In this document: positions 26,524-36,380 of the stretch, in pieces | How the letters are laid out: each line of letters opens with the position of its first letter | How positions within the stretch are numbered: the first letter of the stretch is position 1 | NCBI RefSeq assembly: GCF_003837805.1 | Contig: NZ_RQIT01000003.1 | Location: 248,001-312,000, forward strand | Source of the DNA: Bradyrhizobium sp. RP6 | GTDB taxonomy: Bacteria > Pseudomonadota > Alphaproteobacteria > Rhizobiales > Xanthobacteraceae | Reading direction: 5' to 3' | DNA: 64,000 nucleotides | Notes under the pieces: model-generated | The model's input: only the letters and a program-made list of their open reading frames with translations | Told to the model about the DNA's origin: nothing | Databases searched by the model: none | Position numbers and translations under genes: made by a program

Positions 26524-26663
26524 GGCGCGAGGGCTTCACGTCAAGTCCGCGAAAACAACCCCATGCACAGTAGCGACCCCTTTGCTTTAGCGAGGATTTC
26601 TCTGAGGCGTCGGGCAAGGTCCTGCCAGCGGCGGTGCTATCGCTACTCTGATCGGGAGCAGGC

Positions 26664-29600
26664 TCAGCTGAGCCGATCGTCCCGGGCGAGCATCTCGTTC
26701 AGCATCGCCTCGGCTTTCTGCTTTAGCGGCAGCGCGCCGCGTTCGGAAGCGATGGCGATGGCGGCGCGCAGAGCGACCAGGATGGCGGCCTTGTTCGCCG
26801 CGTCCGATGGCGGGGTCACGACGGCTTCGCCGAACAGGGCCTCGGCCTCGAGGCCCGAAAACCCCTGCTGGCGGGCGGTGTTGCGCGCCTCGCGCAGCAT
26901 GTTCTGCGCAGCCCTGACATCGCCGAGGCGGTGGGTGGCGAGCGCCAGATAGATCGAGCTGCGCAGCACCGCCGAGGTGTAGCCGACCGCCCTCGCCTCC
27001 TCGCGCGCTTCCGTCAGCATGCCGCGCGCCCGGTCGAACAGCCCCTGCTCCAGATAGGCGATGCCGAGATGGCAGGCCAGCACGGGCACGAACAGCCGGA
27101 TGCCGTGCTTCTGCGCGAGCACGAAGCCGTCTTCGAGGATCGCGGCGGCCGCGGCCGGATCGTTCTGCCCGAGCTTCAGCCAGCCGCCGCTATAGGCGGC
27201 GGCGACGCGGTCATAGGGGCGGCCGGTCTCTTCGGCGATCGCGGCGGCCTGTCGCTGGAGCTGCTCGGCGGCATCGAGCTCGCCCATGACCGTGTGGGTG
27301 AAGCTCTTCATCATGCAGCAGAGGAGGAGCGTGTATTTCGGCGGCGTGCCAAACGGCGCAATCGCTTCCGATCCCATGAGATGAGCGCGGCCTCGTGCGA
27401 ATGTCTGCTCGGCCTCGCGATAACGCCCCGCAAGAAAATAGGCCTGTCCGAGATTGTACAGCGCAAGATTGCGCCACCCCGGATTGCCAGACTTCTCGGC
27501 AAGACCGACGACTTCCTCGCCAAGGAGAACAGCCTCGGTAGGCGTCCCGTAAAAATTCTGGCCACCCGCCATGACCGTCATGGCGGCAACCTTCCTGCCG
27601 ACATCATCGATCTTGCTGGCCCGCTGGTCGGCTTCCTTTCCCAGATCAATCCATTCGGCAACCCGACCGGACCAAATGAATGCCATGCGCGCCTCCATCC
27701 GGAGATCGATGGCGTTGGTCTCCCGCAGATCTGTCGACGGCGTCTTGTCCAGTGAACTCATCGCGGTCCGGAAGTAGTCGACCGCGTCGGCATAGGCCGA
27801 TCGCACCAAGCATTTCTGTGCGGCGCTTCTTCCGTACTTGAACGCCTTCGGCCAGTCCTTGGCGCGCACGGCGTGATAACAAAGCGTGTCGGGATCATCT
27901 CGCCATGTTTCGTCGCTCTCGAAGGCCGAGAGAACACGCGCATGTACGCTCTCGCGTACCTTTTCGACCATCGACTCGTAGGTTACCTGGCGGACCATTT
28001 CGTGCCTGAACTCGAGTGAGCTCTCGAGATCGCTATCGATCCTGACAAGCAACTCGGCGCGGTCGAGCGACGCGAGGCAGTCCTGGAGGGTGTCTTCAGG
28101 CAGCTCCGCGACTCTTCGCACCACGGCTTCGCTCGATCGTGGCCCCAATGCGGCTGCGACCTGCAAGACCATGCGCTGCTGTCTCGATACTCGATCTAGG
28201 CGCGCCGCAATCACCCCCTGGATGCTTGAAGGAATACCTAGCTCCTCAATGGGACGAACGAGAGCCAGATCGCCCCATTGGCCGCGGAGTGTACCGTCAT
28301 CTTTCAGGCCGCGGCAAACCTCCTCGATGAACAACGGAACGTTGGCGGTGTGGGAAATGATCCGGTTCTTCAGATCGGCATCCGCCAAGGAAGCTCCGAG
28401 CATGTCAGCCAGCATGGCCCTCCCTGAATCATCGTCCAATGGACGCATCGCGATCACTTCGGCGTGACAACGCGCAATCCAGTCCGGCATTCCGTTCGGC
28501 CGGCTGGTGAGGAACACAAACAGATTGGGCGCCTGCAGCGACGCAATAGCGGCAATAACGGCGTCGCTGGCGCGATCGATCCAGTGCAGGTCCTCGACGA
28601 GGAGGACAGTCCGCCTGTGGCGGGCCATACTCTCCACAACCGCGCAGCTTGCCTCGGAGATCGCGCGACCTCGCGCGTAAGGCTCCAATTCGCTCCAGCG
28701 TGAGTCGGAAACGGGCACATCCAACACTGAATCGATAGCCAATCGATGGATCGCCGACAGGCGCTCTCTGGGATCTTCCATACGGTCCGGATCTTTGGCC
28801 ACTGCTTCCAGGAGCGACAGCAAGACGCGCTTCAGGGTGCTGAATGATGCTCCCTGAAGATTTGGACTGCATTCGGTGTCGAGCAGCCGCCAACCTCCCG
28901 TCCGAAGGTCCTGCACGAACTCATGGGCCAGCCGTGACTTTCCAATGCCGGCGTCGCCTATCAGCAGAACCGTCTGCCGGCTGGCAGATATCCGCTCCAC
29001 AGCCCGCCACAACAGGGCCCGCTCCGTCGTGCGATCGACAAATCTGGAGACACTGCGGGCACGCCGGACCCGCCAGCTCGAAAGATCGCTCGCGCCCATG
29101 ATCCGGTACACAGGCAATGGCTCACCAAAGCCACGGAGCGCCTTCCGGCCGAGGAATTCAAAGCGGACATGCCCGTCCGCGAGCTTTTGGCAGGCTTCGG
29201 AGACGAAGATCTGATTGGCCTCGGCCGCTGCCTCGAGCCGGGCAGCCAGATGCTGGGCGGCCCCCCCGATCTCGTAGACTTTGGAGAACTCGCTGGCGAC
29301 CATGTAGGCGACGACATGGCCGGAGTGGAGGCCGACCCTCACCTGGAGTCCGGGATCGCCGAGGCTGCTGACACGCCGGACAAGCTCGATGGCTGCGTGG
29401 CACGCCAGAGGCGCGTGGTTGTCGTCGGCAATGGGGGCGCCGAAGACGGCCGCCAGTCCATCTCCCAGCTCCTTACTGACGATGCCGCCAAACTGACGTA
29501 CGGCGGCCCTCATGGCCGCCAGTGCCGGCTCGAGGCGCGAGACAGCCTCCTCCGGCTCCAAATCGGCAACGAGGCCGGTGGAGTCTATTACGTCGGCACG

Positions 29601-29720
29601 AAGAATCGTCACAAAGCGACGTTCGCTGTCGGGGTCGACCCGCTGACGTACTGCGGCTCCGCATTTGGAGCACCAGCTATCGTCCGGATTGATCGCCGAC
29701 TGACACGCGAAGCAATGCAT
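26664..29720 (-). CDS. Class III nucleotide cyclase-AAA ATPase-TPR regulator
   Basis: 1018 residues in four parts. 1-22 is a zinc ribbon (Cys3, Cys6, Cys17, Cys20). 36-207 is a class III cyclase domain: metal Asp43 in RADVIDST and Asp87 in GDGLAAVFG are both present. About 225-520 is an AAA_16/STAND ATPase (GRDAGIGKS-like loop GDAGIGKS 255-262; Walker B LLVEDLHW 373-380). 640-1010 is a run of TPR-like helix pairs. Rhizobia encode many such proteins. Whether the cyclase makes cAMP is not shown; many family members are inactive. Cytosolic, no membrane helix. The nearest divergent gene is the unknown 30007. Confidence 0.87.
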   Translation of the reverse strand: MHCFACQSAINPDDSWCSKCGAAVRQRVDPDSERRFVTILRADVIDSTGLVADLEPEEAVSRLEPALAAMRAAVRQFGGIVSKELGDGLAAVFGAPIADDNHAPLACHAAIELVRRVSSLGDPGLQVRVGLHSGHVVAYMVASEFSKVYEIGGAAQHLAARLEAAAEANQIFVSEACQKLADGHVRFEFLGRKALRGFGEPLPVYRIMGASDLSSWRVRRARSVSRFVDRTTERALLWRAVERISASRQTVLLIGDAGIGKSRLAHEFVQDLRTGGWRLLDTECSPNLQGASFSTLKRVLLSLLEAVAKDPDRMEDPRERLSAIHRLAIDSVLDVPVSDSRWSELEPYARGRAISEASCAVVESMARHRRTVLLVEDLHWIDRASDAVIAAIASLQAPNLFVFLTSRPNGMPDWIARCHAEVIAMRPLDDDSGRAMLADMLGASLADADLKNRIISHTANVPLFIEEVCRGLKDDGTLRGQWGDLALVRPIEELGIPSSIQGVIAARLDRVSRQQRMVLQVAAALGPRSSEAVVRRVAELPEDTLQDCLASLDRAELLVRIDSDLESSLEFRHEMVRQVTYESMVEKVRESVHARVLSAFESDETWRDDPDTLCYHAVRAKDWPKAFKYGRSAAQKCLVRSAYADAVDYFRTAMSSLDKTPSTDLRETNAIDLRMEARMAFIWSGRVAEWIDLGKEADQRASKIDDVGRKVAAMTVMAGGQNFYGTPTEAVLLGEEVVGLAEKSGNPGWRNLALYNLGQAYFLAGRYREAEQTFARGRAHLMGSEAIAPFGTPPKYTLLLCCMMKSFTHTVMGELDAAEQLQRQAAAIAEETGRPYDRVAAAYSGGWLKLGQNDPAAAAAILEDGFVLAQKHGIRLFVPVLACHLGIAYLEQGLFDRARGMLTEAREEARAVGYTSAVLRSSIYLALATHRLGDVRAAQNMLREARNTARQQGFSGLEAEALFGEAVVTPPSDAANKAAILVALRAAIAIASERGALPLKQKAEAMLNEMLARDDRLS

Positions 29721-30006
29721 TCCTGCGCCCTAAGGGTCGCGGCCATTCTGTCGACCAGAATCCGCGAACGGTCTCTCGACAAGAATACCTATCGAGAACC
29801 GCTTAGCAATCGGGCCCGCTCCTCACGTTAGCGGAGCACAACACGATTGGCGATCTGGACGAAATCCGGCCCTGAGTGGTAGCGTGAACAGATCCCAGCA
29901 AGGATGGGGCATATATTTCGGCGGCGCCCGGTTCGGCTAGACTGACCGGCGCCGCCGACTTGTATGTATTTCCGCAAGGCCAAGGACATATTGAAGGAAA
30001 AAGGCG

Positions 30007-30498
30007 ATGGGCTCGAAAACCTACAACGGGGCTTCATTCCGAAATTTGATGAACAGCAATTACTATCCGTTGGCGAACATGAAGAAGAGTGTCGCCAAGC
30101 TCAAGGCATCGGACGACATCGATCTGCCGACCCTGGAATACGGCCAGTACCACCTGATCCTGACGCCGGCCTCGAAGTGGCCGCAGGGAAGCGCCAAATA
30201 CTGGCACAAGGAGAAGGGCCGGGCTCGTCTCGATCTCAGCACCCAGCCGAACACGGTCCCGCTGTCCAGGGACGAGCCGGGCGTGATCCCGCTGACGCGA
30301 TGCGATCTGCTCGATGCCTGCGTCCGCAAATGCTTCAATTCAGAGCCACCGATCCCGATGAAGACCAACATCATCGTCCACGCGCCGAACGACGCCTATG
30401 CCCACCGGCACGAGATTCGGTTGGAGTGGAAGTACAAGAAGGGCTCGGACAAGCCGACGCTGCTGAAGCTGACGATGGTCTGCCCGTATAGGGAGTGA
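30007..30498 (+). CDS. Unknown protein next to SNase-like gene
   Basis: 163 residues from the ATG at 30007, with AAGGAAAAAGG just upstream. I do not recognise a family. It begins GSKTYNGASFRNLMNSNYYP, is Lys/Pro rich, has DLPTLEYGQYHLILTPASKWP and a Cys pair (RCDLLDACVRKC) near 99-108, and ends in a beta-rich VHAPN..YAHRHEIRLEWKYKK. No signal peptide or helix. An overlapping frame 43 bases earlier has weaker codon usage and is rejected. A terminator follows, then the SNase-like gene. Confidence 0.65.
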   Translation: MGSKTYNGASFRNLMNSNYYPLANMKKSVAKLKASDDIDLPTLEYGQYHLILTPASKWPQGSAKYWHKEKGRARLDLSTQPNTVPLSRDEPGVIPLTRCDLLDACVRKCFNSEPPIPMKTNIIVHAPNDAYAHRHEIRLEWKYKKGSDKPTLLKLTMVCPYRE

Positions 30499-30534
30499 TT
30501 GGAAAAATTCTAATCTGTTGGCGAAGATCATCGT

Positions 30535-30565
30535 CGCCCGCGCGCTCCAGGCACGCGGGCGTTTT
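30535..30565 (+). terminator. Rho-independent terminator
   Basis: CGCCCGCG (30535-30542) pairs with CGCGGGCG (30554-30561), followed by TTTTG. It lies 37 bases after the unknown gene. Confidence 0.8.
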
Positions 30566-30699
30566 GTTCGCCGGCGCCGTGACGTGGTCCCACCCGTCTC
30601 ACATATGGTCACGGGCCTGTCGCACGAAGATGATCCGCTACTGCCAGCTATGCGCGCGAGTCGCCCGACGGCGTGGCGCGCGTTCGACAGGAGCGGCCG

Positions 30700-31737
30700 A
30701 TGCCCGTTGGACTGCTGGAGGTCGAAGGCACCATCGATGTCGGCCAATTCTGGCCGGAGGGGCGGTCGGACGCCGATACCACCAAGGTGCTGGTGACTAT
30801 GGCGCCGGACGCGGTCCGCTTCCGCAAGAGCGGCTCTGCGCCGTTCCAGCCGACTCACGTCTTCGAGGGCGCCAAGGTCAAGGGCCGCACGTCGACGACG
30901 CCGATCAAGCACGGCAAGCTCACCGTTCGCCTCCAGGGCATCGACGCACCGGAGCTGCACTATATGCCGTCGCCGCTCTCGGCTGCCGAGAAGAAGGGGC
31001 TGACGGATGCCACGAAGCAGGCCTATCACGAGGTCACCCATTCCTACCGACAATTCCTCGGCGCGACCGCGAGCAAGGCACTGCACGATTTCCTCAGCAG
31101 CAGCGGCGAAGCCGCGCTGGCCTGCCGGGTGTTCACCCATGTCGATGCGCCGAACGAGGTGTTCGACACCTATGGCCGGCTGGTCGGCGACATCGAGGTG
31201 ACGGTCGCGGGCGAAAAGGTCGACATCAACCACTGGCTGGTCGGGGAGGGCTTTGCCTATCCGACGTTCTACTCCTCGATGAACGAAGACGAGATCAGGG
31301 CTTTCCTTGCGCTGGCCAAGATTGCGCGCACCAGGAAGCTGCCGGTCTGGAAGCATCTCGCGAAGACGATCGGCCCCTTCGACTTCGACCTGCGCGAACC
31401 CAAGGCCGGAGACACCGCCGTACTCGCGACCGACAAGGGCCCGGTGATCCCGCCAAAACTCTACCGCCGCTACACCAACTGGTCCGCGCGCAAGAAGGCC
31501 AAGGTGACGAGCCAGAACTTCCAGACGTTCCTGGGCGAAGGCGCCAGCGGCAAGCCCGACACCTGCTACGAGACCGGCGACTTCCTGCAAAACGGCGTGC
31601 ACGCGGCGACGCCAAGGAATTTTGCCGAGTTCGTCGAAGGTGGGAAGACGATCAAGTTTCAGCCGGAGGGGCTGGTGTTCGGGGAAGCGCCGTCGACGCT
31701 GGTCGGGGCGGATGGGAAAGTGGTTAGGGAGTTTTGA
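30700..31737 (+). CDS. Staphylococcal-nuclease-like protein with C-terminal extension
   Basis: 345 residues from the ATG at 30700 (CAGGAG upstream). About 70-215 is SNase-like: VRLQGIDAPEL gives Arg77, Asp82 and Glu85 with the spacing of Arg35, Asp40 and Glu43 of staphylococcal nuclease, and DTYGRLVG gives Arg160 for Arg87. So the catalytic residues look intact. It has no signal peptide, unlike secreted nucleases, and both an N-terminal 65-residue domain and a 130-residue C-terminal domain (PKLYRRYTNW..KKAKVTSQNF) that I cannot place. DNA or RNA hydrolysis is plausible. Followed by a bidirectional terminator. Confidence 0.75.
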   Translation: MPVGLLEVEGTIDVGQFWPEGRSDADTTKVLVTMAPDAVRFRKSGSAPFQPTHVFEGAKVKGRTSTTPIKHGKLTVRLQGIDAPELHYMPSPLSAAEKKGLTDATKQAYHEVTHSYRQFLGATASKALHDFLSSSGEAALACRVFTHVDAPNEVFDTYGRLVGDIEVTVAGEKVDINHWLVGEGFAYPTFYSSMNEDEIRAFLALAKIARTRKLPVWKHLAKTIGPFDFDLREPKAGDTAVLATDKGPVIPPKLYRRYTNWSARKKAKVTSQNFQTFLGEGASGKPDTCYETGDFLQNGVHAATPRNFAEFVEGGKTIKFQPEGLVFGEAPSTLVGADGKVVREF

Positions 31738-31755
31738 GAACAGCAGCTCCGAAAC

Positions 31756-31785
31756 AAAAATGGCCCGCGTCACGCGGGCCGTTTT
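31756..31785. terminator. Bidirectional terminator between SNase gene and tRNA
   Basis: GGCCCGCGT (31762-31770) with ACGCGGGCC (31772-31780), TTTT after it on the plus strand and TTTTT on the minus strand. It would end both the SNase transcript and the tRNA-fMet transcript. Confidence 0.85.
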
Positions 31786-31811
31786 CGTCTCGGATCCGGT
31801 CAATCCAAATT

Positions 31812-31888
<77 letters not shown>

Positions 31889-32196
31889 TTAAACTGTTGC
31901 GTGCCTTTGTGAAAATCCCGGGGACGGTCGGTTGAGGCCGGCGCTGTTCGCGTGGCTTGCTCTTCCGTCCCAAAGGCTTCCTTGGAAGGCGACCCCGGGG
32001 CAAAGCCCATCGGGTGCGGGGCGTATGTATCAAGGCGGGCTGGCTTTGGAAAGGGCTGCGGGAACGTTTTTTTCGACTTTATGACAGGGGGATGGACGAA
32101 TTTCCGCGCCGTTCCGCGGGCTCTTGCCAGAAGTTCCACAAAGGGCCAGCTTGCGGCAACAAGATTAAGGCTGAAACGGCTGGAGGGAGGGACGCC
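31889..32196. other. Intergenic leader before the aldehyde dehydrogenase
   Basis: About 308 bases between the tRNA and the dehydrogenase start. No strong promoter hexamers, repeat or ORF with an SD is seen; an open frame runs in phase into the dehydrogenase, but its upstream part lacks homology and an SD. Confidence 0.5.
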
Positions 32197-33630
32197 GTGG
32201 ACAAATCCCTGACGAACGCTCCGCTGCAGGCCCTCGAAGAGGCCTTCCATGCCATGCGCGCACGGTCGCGGGACGAGCCGGCGCCTGACCTCGCCCAGCG
32301 GCTCGACCGGCTGGCGCGGCTGCGCAGCGTCGTCGCCGACAATGAAGAGCGCTTCCGGCAGGCGATCTCGGTCGATTTCGGCCACCGCTGCGCGGTCGAG
32401 ACCACCATCGCCGAGACCATGCTGCTGTTCTCCGAGCTCCGGCATGCCACCAAGCACCTCAGGGCCTGGATGACGCCGCAGCGCGTCGCCACCGCGCTGC
32501 AATTCCTGCCTGCGCGCAACCGCCTGATGCCGCAGCCGCTCGGCGTCGTCGGCATCATCGCGCCGTGGAATTACCCGCTCCAGCTCACGCTCGCGCCCAC
32601 GATCGGCGCCATCGCCGCCGGCAACCGCGTCATCATCAAGCCGAGCGAGCTGGTCCCGCACTTTTCGGCACTGCTCCAGGAGACGGTCGCGCAGCGATTC
32701 GATGCAACGGAGGTGCTGATCACCGGCGTCGAGGACGAGGTCGCCAAGGGTTTTGCGAGCCTGCCGTTCGATCATCTCGTGTTCACCGGCTCGACGCGCG
32801 TCGGGCGGCTGGTCGCCGAGGCCGCGGGACGCAATCTGACGCCCGTCACGCTCGAGCTCGGCGGCAAGTCGCCCGCGATCATCGATGCCTCGGCCGATCT
32901 CGACGAAGCGGCCGAGCGCATCGCCTATGGCAAGCTGCTCAATGCCGGGCAGACCTGCATCGCGCCGGACTATGTGCTGGTGCCGGAGCGCTCGTTACAG
33001 GCCTTCGCCGAAAAGGTCCGCGCGCAGATGCGGCGGATGTTCGGCACCGATCCCGCCAACAAGGATTACACCTCGATCATCTCCGACCGGCATTATGCCC
33101 GGCTCGAAGGCCTCGTCGCGGACGCAGCCCGGCACGGCGCAAAAATCCTGCAACCGGCAAAGCCCGACGATCCCAACTGGAAGGCGCATCGCAAATTCCC
33201 GCCGACGCTGATCGCTGGTGCGACCGAAACGATGGCGGCGATGCAGGAGGAGATCTTTGGCCCGGTGCTGCCGGTGCTCGGCACTCGCGAGCCGGTGGAG
33301 GCGATCGCTTTCGTCAACGCCCGCGACCGGCCGCTGGCGCTGTACTGGTTTGGCAAGGACGCTGCCGCGCGCGACGAGGTGCTGGCGCGCACCGTCTCCG
33401 GCGGCGTCACCGTCAACGACTGCCTGTTTCACTTCACGCAAATCAACCAGCCGATGGGCGGCGTCGGCGCCTCCGGCACCGGCGCCTATCACGGCGAATG
33501 GGGTTTCAGGACGTTCAGCAAGTTGAAGCCGGTGTTCTATCGCTCCAGGTTCAACCGCCTCGCCGATCTCTATCCGCCCTATGGCGGCAAGATCGCGCGG
33601 CTGGAGAAGCTGATGCGGTTCATGTCGTAG
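32197..33630 (+). CDS. calB: Coniferyl-aldehyde dehydrogenase family protein
   Basis: 477 residues from the GTG at 32197, which has GGAGGGAGG upstream; longer starts give a nonsense N-terminus. It is an aldehyde dehydrogenase of the coniferaldehyde/class 3 group: WNYPLQLTLAP near 124-134, Glu220 in ELGGKSP, catalytic Cys254 in NAGQTCIAPDY, and EEIFGPVLPV later. It lacks the extra residues of longer ALDHs. Expected reaction: coniferyl or other aldehyde to acid with NAD(P). Ferulate so formed could feed the ligase at 1397, though they are 29 kb apart. Confidence 0.87.
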   Translation: MDKSLTNAPLQALEEAFHAMRARSRDEPAPDLAQRLDRLARLRSVVADNEERFRQAISVDFGHRCAVETTIAETMLLFSELRHATKHLRAWMTPQRVATALQFLPARNRLMPQPLGVVGIIAPWNYPLQLTLAPTIGAIAAGNRVIIKPSELVPHFSALLQETVAQRFDATEVLITGVEDEVAKGFASLPFDHLVFTGSTRVGRLVAEAAGRNLTPVTLELGGKSPAIIDASADLDEAAERIAYGKLLNAGQTCIAPDYVLVPERSLQAFAEKVRAQMRRMFGTDPANKDYTSIISDRHYARLEGLVADAARHGAKILQPAKPDDPNWKAHRKFPPTLIAGATETMAAMQEEIFGPVLPVLGTREPVEAIAFVNARDRPLALYWFGKDAAARDEVLARTVSGGVTVNDCLFHFTQINQPMGGVGASGTGAYHGEWGFRTFSKLKPVFYRSRFNRLADLYPPYGGKIARLEKLMRFMS

Positions 33631-33642
33631 GTCGTCGAACAC

Positions 33643-33764
33643 CGTCATTGCGAGGAGCGAAGCGACGAAGCAATCCAGATTGTCTCTGCGGAAGGATTCT
33701 GGATTGCTTCGCGGAGCCTGTCATCGGGCCGCGCTCTGCGCGGACCCGTTGGCTCGCAATGACG
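33643..33764. repeat. Intergenic palindromic repeat, family A copy 2
   Basis: CGTCATTGCGAGGAGCGAAGC start and GGCTCGCAATGACG end, with GAAGCAATCCAGA and TCTGGATTGCTTC arms; the right arm holds an inserted GGGCCGCGCTCTGCGCGGACC hairpin. Confidence 0.8.
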
Positions 33765-33792
33765 ACAAATAAAATGCGGGGGGGGGAAACAA

Positions 33793-35391
33793 TTGACCGA
33801 CACATTCGATTTCGTCGTCGTGGGCGCGGGCTCGGGCGGGTGCACGGTCGCGGGCCGGCTGTCGGAGGATGCGGCGACATCCGTGGCGCTGCTCGATGCC
33901 GGCGGGGCTTGCGACAACTGGGTCGTGACCACGCCGGGCGCGCTGGTGCTGATGGTCGCCGGCACCGTCAACAACTGGGCCTTCAACACCGTGCCGCAGA
34001 AGGGGCTGAACGGCCGCATCGGCTATCAGCCGCGCGGCAAGGGGCTCGGCGGCTCCTCGGCGATCAACGCCATGGTCTATATCCGCGGCCACCGCGCCGA
34101 CTACGACCACTGGGCTTCGCTCGGCAACACCGGCTGGTCGTACGCAGACGTGCTGCCCTATTTCAAGCGGTCGGAGAACAACGCCGATTTCGACGACGAC
34201 TATCACGGCAAGGACGGGCCGCTCTTCGTCAACAAATTGCGCTCCGGCAATCCGGTTCAGCAGATCTTCCTGCAGGCGGCGCAGGAGGGGCAATTCCGCA
34301 TTCGCGAGGATTTCAACACTGACGACCATGAAGGCCTCGGCATCTACCAGGTGACGCAGAGGAACGGCGAGCGCTGGAGCGCGGCACGGGCCTATGTCCA
34401 TCCGCACATGGGCAAGCGCGCGAACTTGCGCGTCGTGACGCAGGCGCATGCCACGCGCATCCTGTTCGAGGGCAGGCGCGCGGTCGGCATCGAATACCGC
34501 CAGGGCAAGGAATTGAAGCAGCTTCGCGCGCGGCGTGAGGTGATCCTGGCCGCCGGCGCGTTCCAGTCGCCGCAGCTCCTGATGCTGTCGGGCATCGGCG
34601 ACGCCGCCGCGCTTCGCGCACACGGCATCGCAAGCGTGCATCATCTGCCGGGCGTCGGGCAGAATCTGCAGGACCATCCCGACTTCATCTTCGGCTACAT
34701 GTCCGACAGCCCCTATTTCTCCGGCATCTCGCTGAAGGGCATGCCGCGGCTGATCCGCGCCATCCTGCAATATCGGCGGGAGCGCCGCGGTCCCCTCACC
34801 TCCAATTTCGCCGAATGCGGCGGCTTCCTGAAGACGCGGCCCGATCTCGACATCCCCGACATCCAGCTGCATTTCGGCATGGCGATGGTCGACGACCACG
34901 GCCGCAAGCGCCATGGCGGTACCGGCTTCTCCTGCCATGTCTGCCTGCTCCGGCCGAAGAGCCGCGGCAGCGTTTCGCTCGCCAGCCTTGATGCGATGCA
35001 GGCGCCGCTGATCGATCCGAACTTCCTCGGGCACGAGGACGATCTCGAGACCATGGTCGCGGGCTTCAAGACCACGCGCCGCCTGATGGAGACGCCGGCG
35101 CTGCGCGCGCTGCAGAAGAAGGACATGTTCACCGCGAACGTGCGCAGCGACGACGATATCCGCGCCGTGCTGCGCGAGCGCGTCGACACCGTCTATCACC
35201 CCGTCGGCACCTGCAAGATGGGGACGGACGCGATGGCCGTGGTCGATCCGGCGCTGAAGGTGCACGGCGTGGGAGGATTGCGCGTCGTCGACGCCTCGAT
35301 CATGCCGACGCTGATCGGCGGCAACACCAATGCGCCGACGATCATGATCGGGGAGAAGGCGGCGGACATGATAGGTGCGGAGATGCGGTAG
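33793..35391 (+). CDS. GMC-family FAD oxidoreductase (choline/alcohol dehydrogenase-like)
   Basis: 532 residues, typical for GMC enzymes. Start is TTG at 33793 with a G-rich SD (GGGGGGG); the next ATG is far inside. FAD motif [18 protein letters not shown] at 8-25, signature 1 [17 protein letters not shown] near 78-95, signature 2 [15 protein letters not shown] near 255-270, catalytic His in HPVGTCKMG (469) and Asn513. Substrates are alcohols; choline dehydrogenase is a frequent annotation, but aryl or polyethylene-glycol alcohols are as likely. It follows the aldehyde dehydrogenase after a repeat; an alcohol-to-aldehyde-to-acid sequence is plausible. Confidence 0.87.
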   Translation: MTDTFDFVVVGAGSGGCTVAGRLSEDAATSVALLDAGGACDNWVVTTPGALVLMVAGTVNNWAFNTVPQKGLNGRIGYQPRGKGLGGSSAINAMVYIRGHRADYDHWASLGNTGWSYADVLPYFKRSENNADFDDDYHGKDGPLFVNKLRSGNPVQQIFLQAAQEGQFRIREDFNTDDHEGLGIYQVTQRNGERWSAARAYVHPHMGKRANLRVVTQAHATRILFEGRRAVGIEYRQGKELKQLRARREVILAAGAFQSPQLLMLSGIGDAAALRAHGIASVHHLPGVGQNLQDHPDFIFGYMSDSPYFSGISLKGMPRLIRAILQYRRERRGPLTSNFAECGGFLKTRPDLDIPDIQLHFGMAMVDDHGRKRHGGTGFSCHVCLLRPKSRGSVSLASLDAMQAPLIDPNFLGHEDDLETMVAGFKTTRRLMETPALRALQKKDMFTANVRSDDDIRAVLRERVDTVYHPVGTCKMGTDAMAVVDPALKVHGVGGLRVVDASIMPTLIGGNTNAPTIMIGEKAADMIGAEMR

Positions 35392-35421
35392 TGTGAAGCT
35401 GCCGCCGCGTCATTCCCCTCT

Positions 35422-35575
35422 GTCGTCCCGGACAAGCGTAAGCGCCGATCCGGGACCCATAGCCACAGGACATGGTTTGGCGAAGACTCGGAGTTGCCAT
35501 CGCGCGCCCCAACTTCTCCCTGTGGTTATGGGTCCCGGATCTGCGCGCGCTTTGGGCGCGCTTGTCCGGGACGAC
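35422..35575. repeat. Intergenic repeat, family C full copy
   Basis: GTCGTCCCGGACAAGCG ... CGCTTGTCCGGGACGAC outer arms with inner GATCCGGGACCCATAGCCAC and GTGGTTATGGGTCCCGGATC, around the unrelated-looking centre. Related half copy at 11762. Confidence 0.8.
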
Positions 35576-35614
35576 AGCGGAGCGAAAAGCGCTTGTCCGC
35601 AACGACGACGTGAA

Positions 35615-36376
35615 TCAATTCAGCAAGAACCCGCCGTCCACCGTCACCACGCTCCCGGTCATGTACCGCGACGCGTTGGACGCCAGCAGCAGGATGGCGC
35701 CGTCGAGATCGGACTCGGCGCCGACGCGGCGCTGGGGGATGCGTTTGGCGAGGCGTTCGCCTGATGGCGTCGACCAGAACGCATGGTTCATCTCGGTGTC
35801 GATGTAGCCCGGCGCGAGCGCGTTGATGCGGATGTTCTGTCCCGCCAGTTCCAGCGCCATCGCTTTCGTCGCCTGGATGATGCCGGCCTTGGAGATCGCG
35901 TAGGGCGAGACCGCCTTGAGCACGCCGGTGCCGAGCACGGAGGCGATGTTGACGATGTTGCCTTCCTGCTTGCGCGCAATCATGCGGCGGGCGATTTCGG
36001 TCGCGAGGAAATAGGCACCCTTCAGATTGGCGCCGATCACCGCGTCCCAGTCCGCCTCGGTCTGCTCGGTCGCGAGCTTCTCGATGGCGATGCCGGCATT
36101 GTTGATCAGCACGGTGACGGGACCGAGCGCGGCTTCGACGGCATCGACAGCCTTGGCGATCGAGGCGGTGTCGGTGACATCGAGCGCGACCGCTGCCGCA
36201 CGGCCGCCCTTGCCGCGGATCTCCGCCTCGAGGCTCTTCAGCTTGTCGGTCTGCCGCGCGGCGAGCGCAACCGATGCGCCATGCGCCGCCAGCACCCGGG
36301 CAAATTGCCGGCCCAGCCCCTGGCTCGCGCCCGTGACGAGGATGGTCTCTTTACTGACGTCGAATAGGTCTGACAT
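35615..36376 (-). CDS. SDR family oxidoreductase
   Basis: 253 residues. TGASQGLG at 15-22, NNAG at 92-95, catalytic Ser146, Tyr159 and Lys163 (SPYAISKAG) all present. Arg41 after the second strand suggests NADP. Ends in VVTVDGGFLLN, the FabG-like C-terminus. Substrate unknown; FabG-like ketoreductases and glucose or ketone dehydrogenases share this form. Upstream of its ATG are three 12-base repeats each holding AAGGAA, an unusual ribosome site. Confidence 0.86.
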   Translation of the reverse strand: MSDLFDVSKETILVTGASQGLGRQFARVLAAHGASVALAARQTDKLKSLEAEIRGKGGRAAAVALDVTDTASIAKAVDAVEAALGPVTVLINNAGIAIEKLATEQTEADWDAVIGANLKGAYFLATEIARRMIARKQEGNIVNIASVLGTGVLKAVSPYAISKAGIIQATKAMALELAGQNIRINALAPGYIDTEMNHAFWSTPSGERLAKRIPQRRVGAESDLDGAILLLASNASRYMTGSVVTVDGGFLLN

Positions 36377-36380
36377 GACG

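Noticed and set aside
26524..26663. Possible terminator after yhhJ
   Set aside because: No stem with a T-run is visible in this 140-base gap.
29964..30491. Alternative frame over the unknown gene 30007
   Set aside because: No SD at its start and less natural protein composition than the 30007 frame.
32565..34322. Plus-strand frame overlapping the dehydrogenase, repeat and GMC gene
   Set aside because: Runs through the real frames of both genes and a repeat, with no homology.
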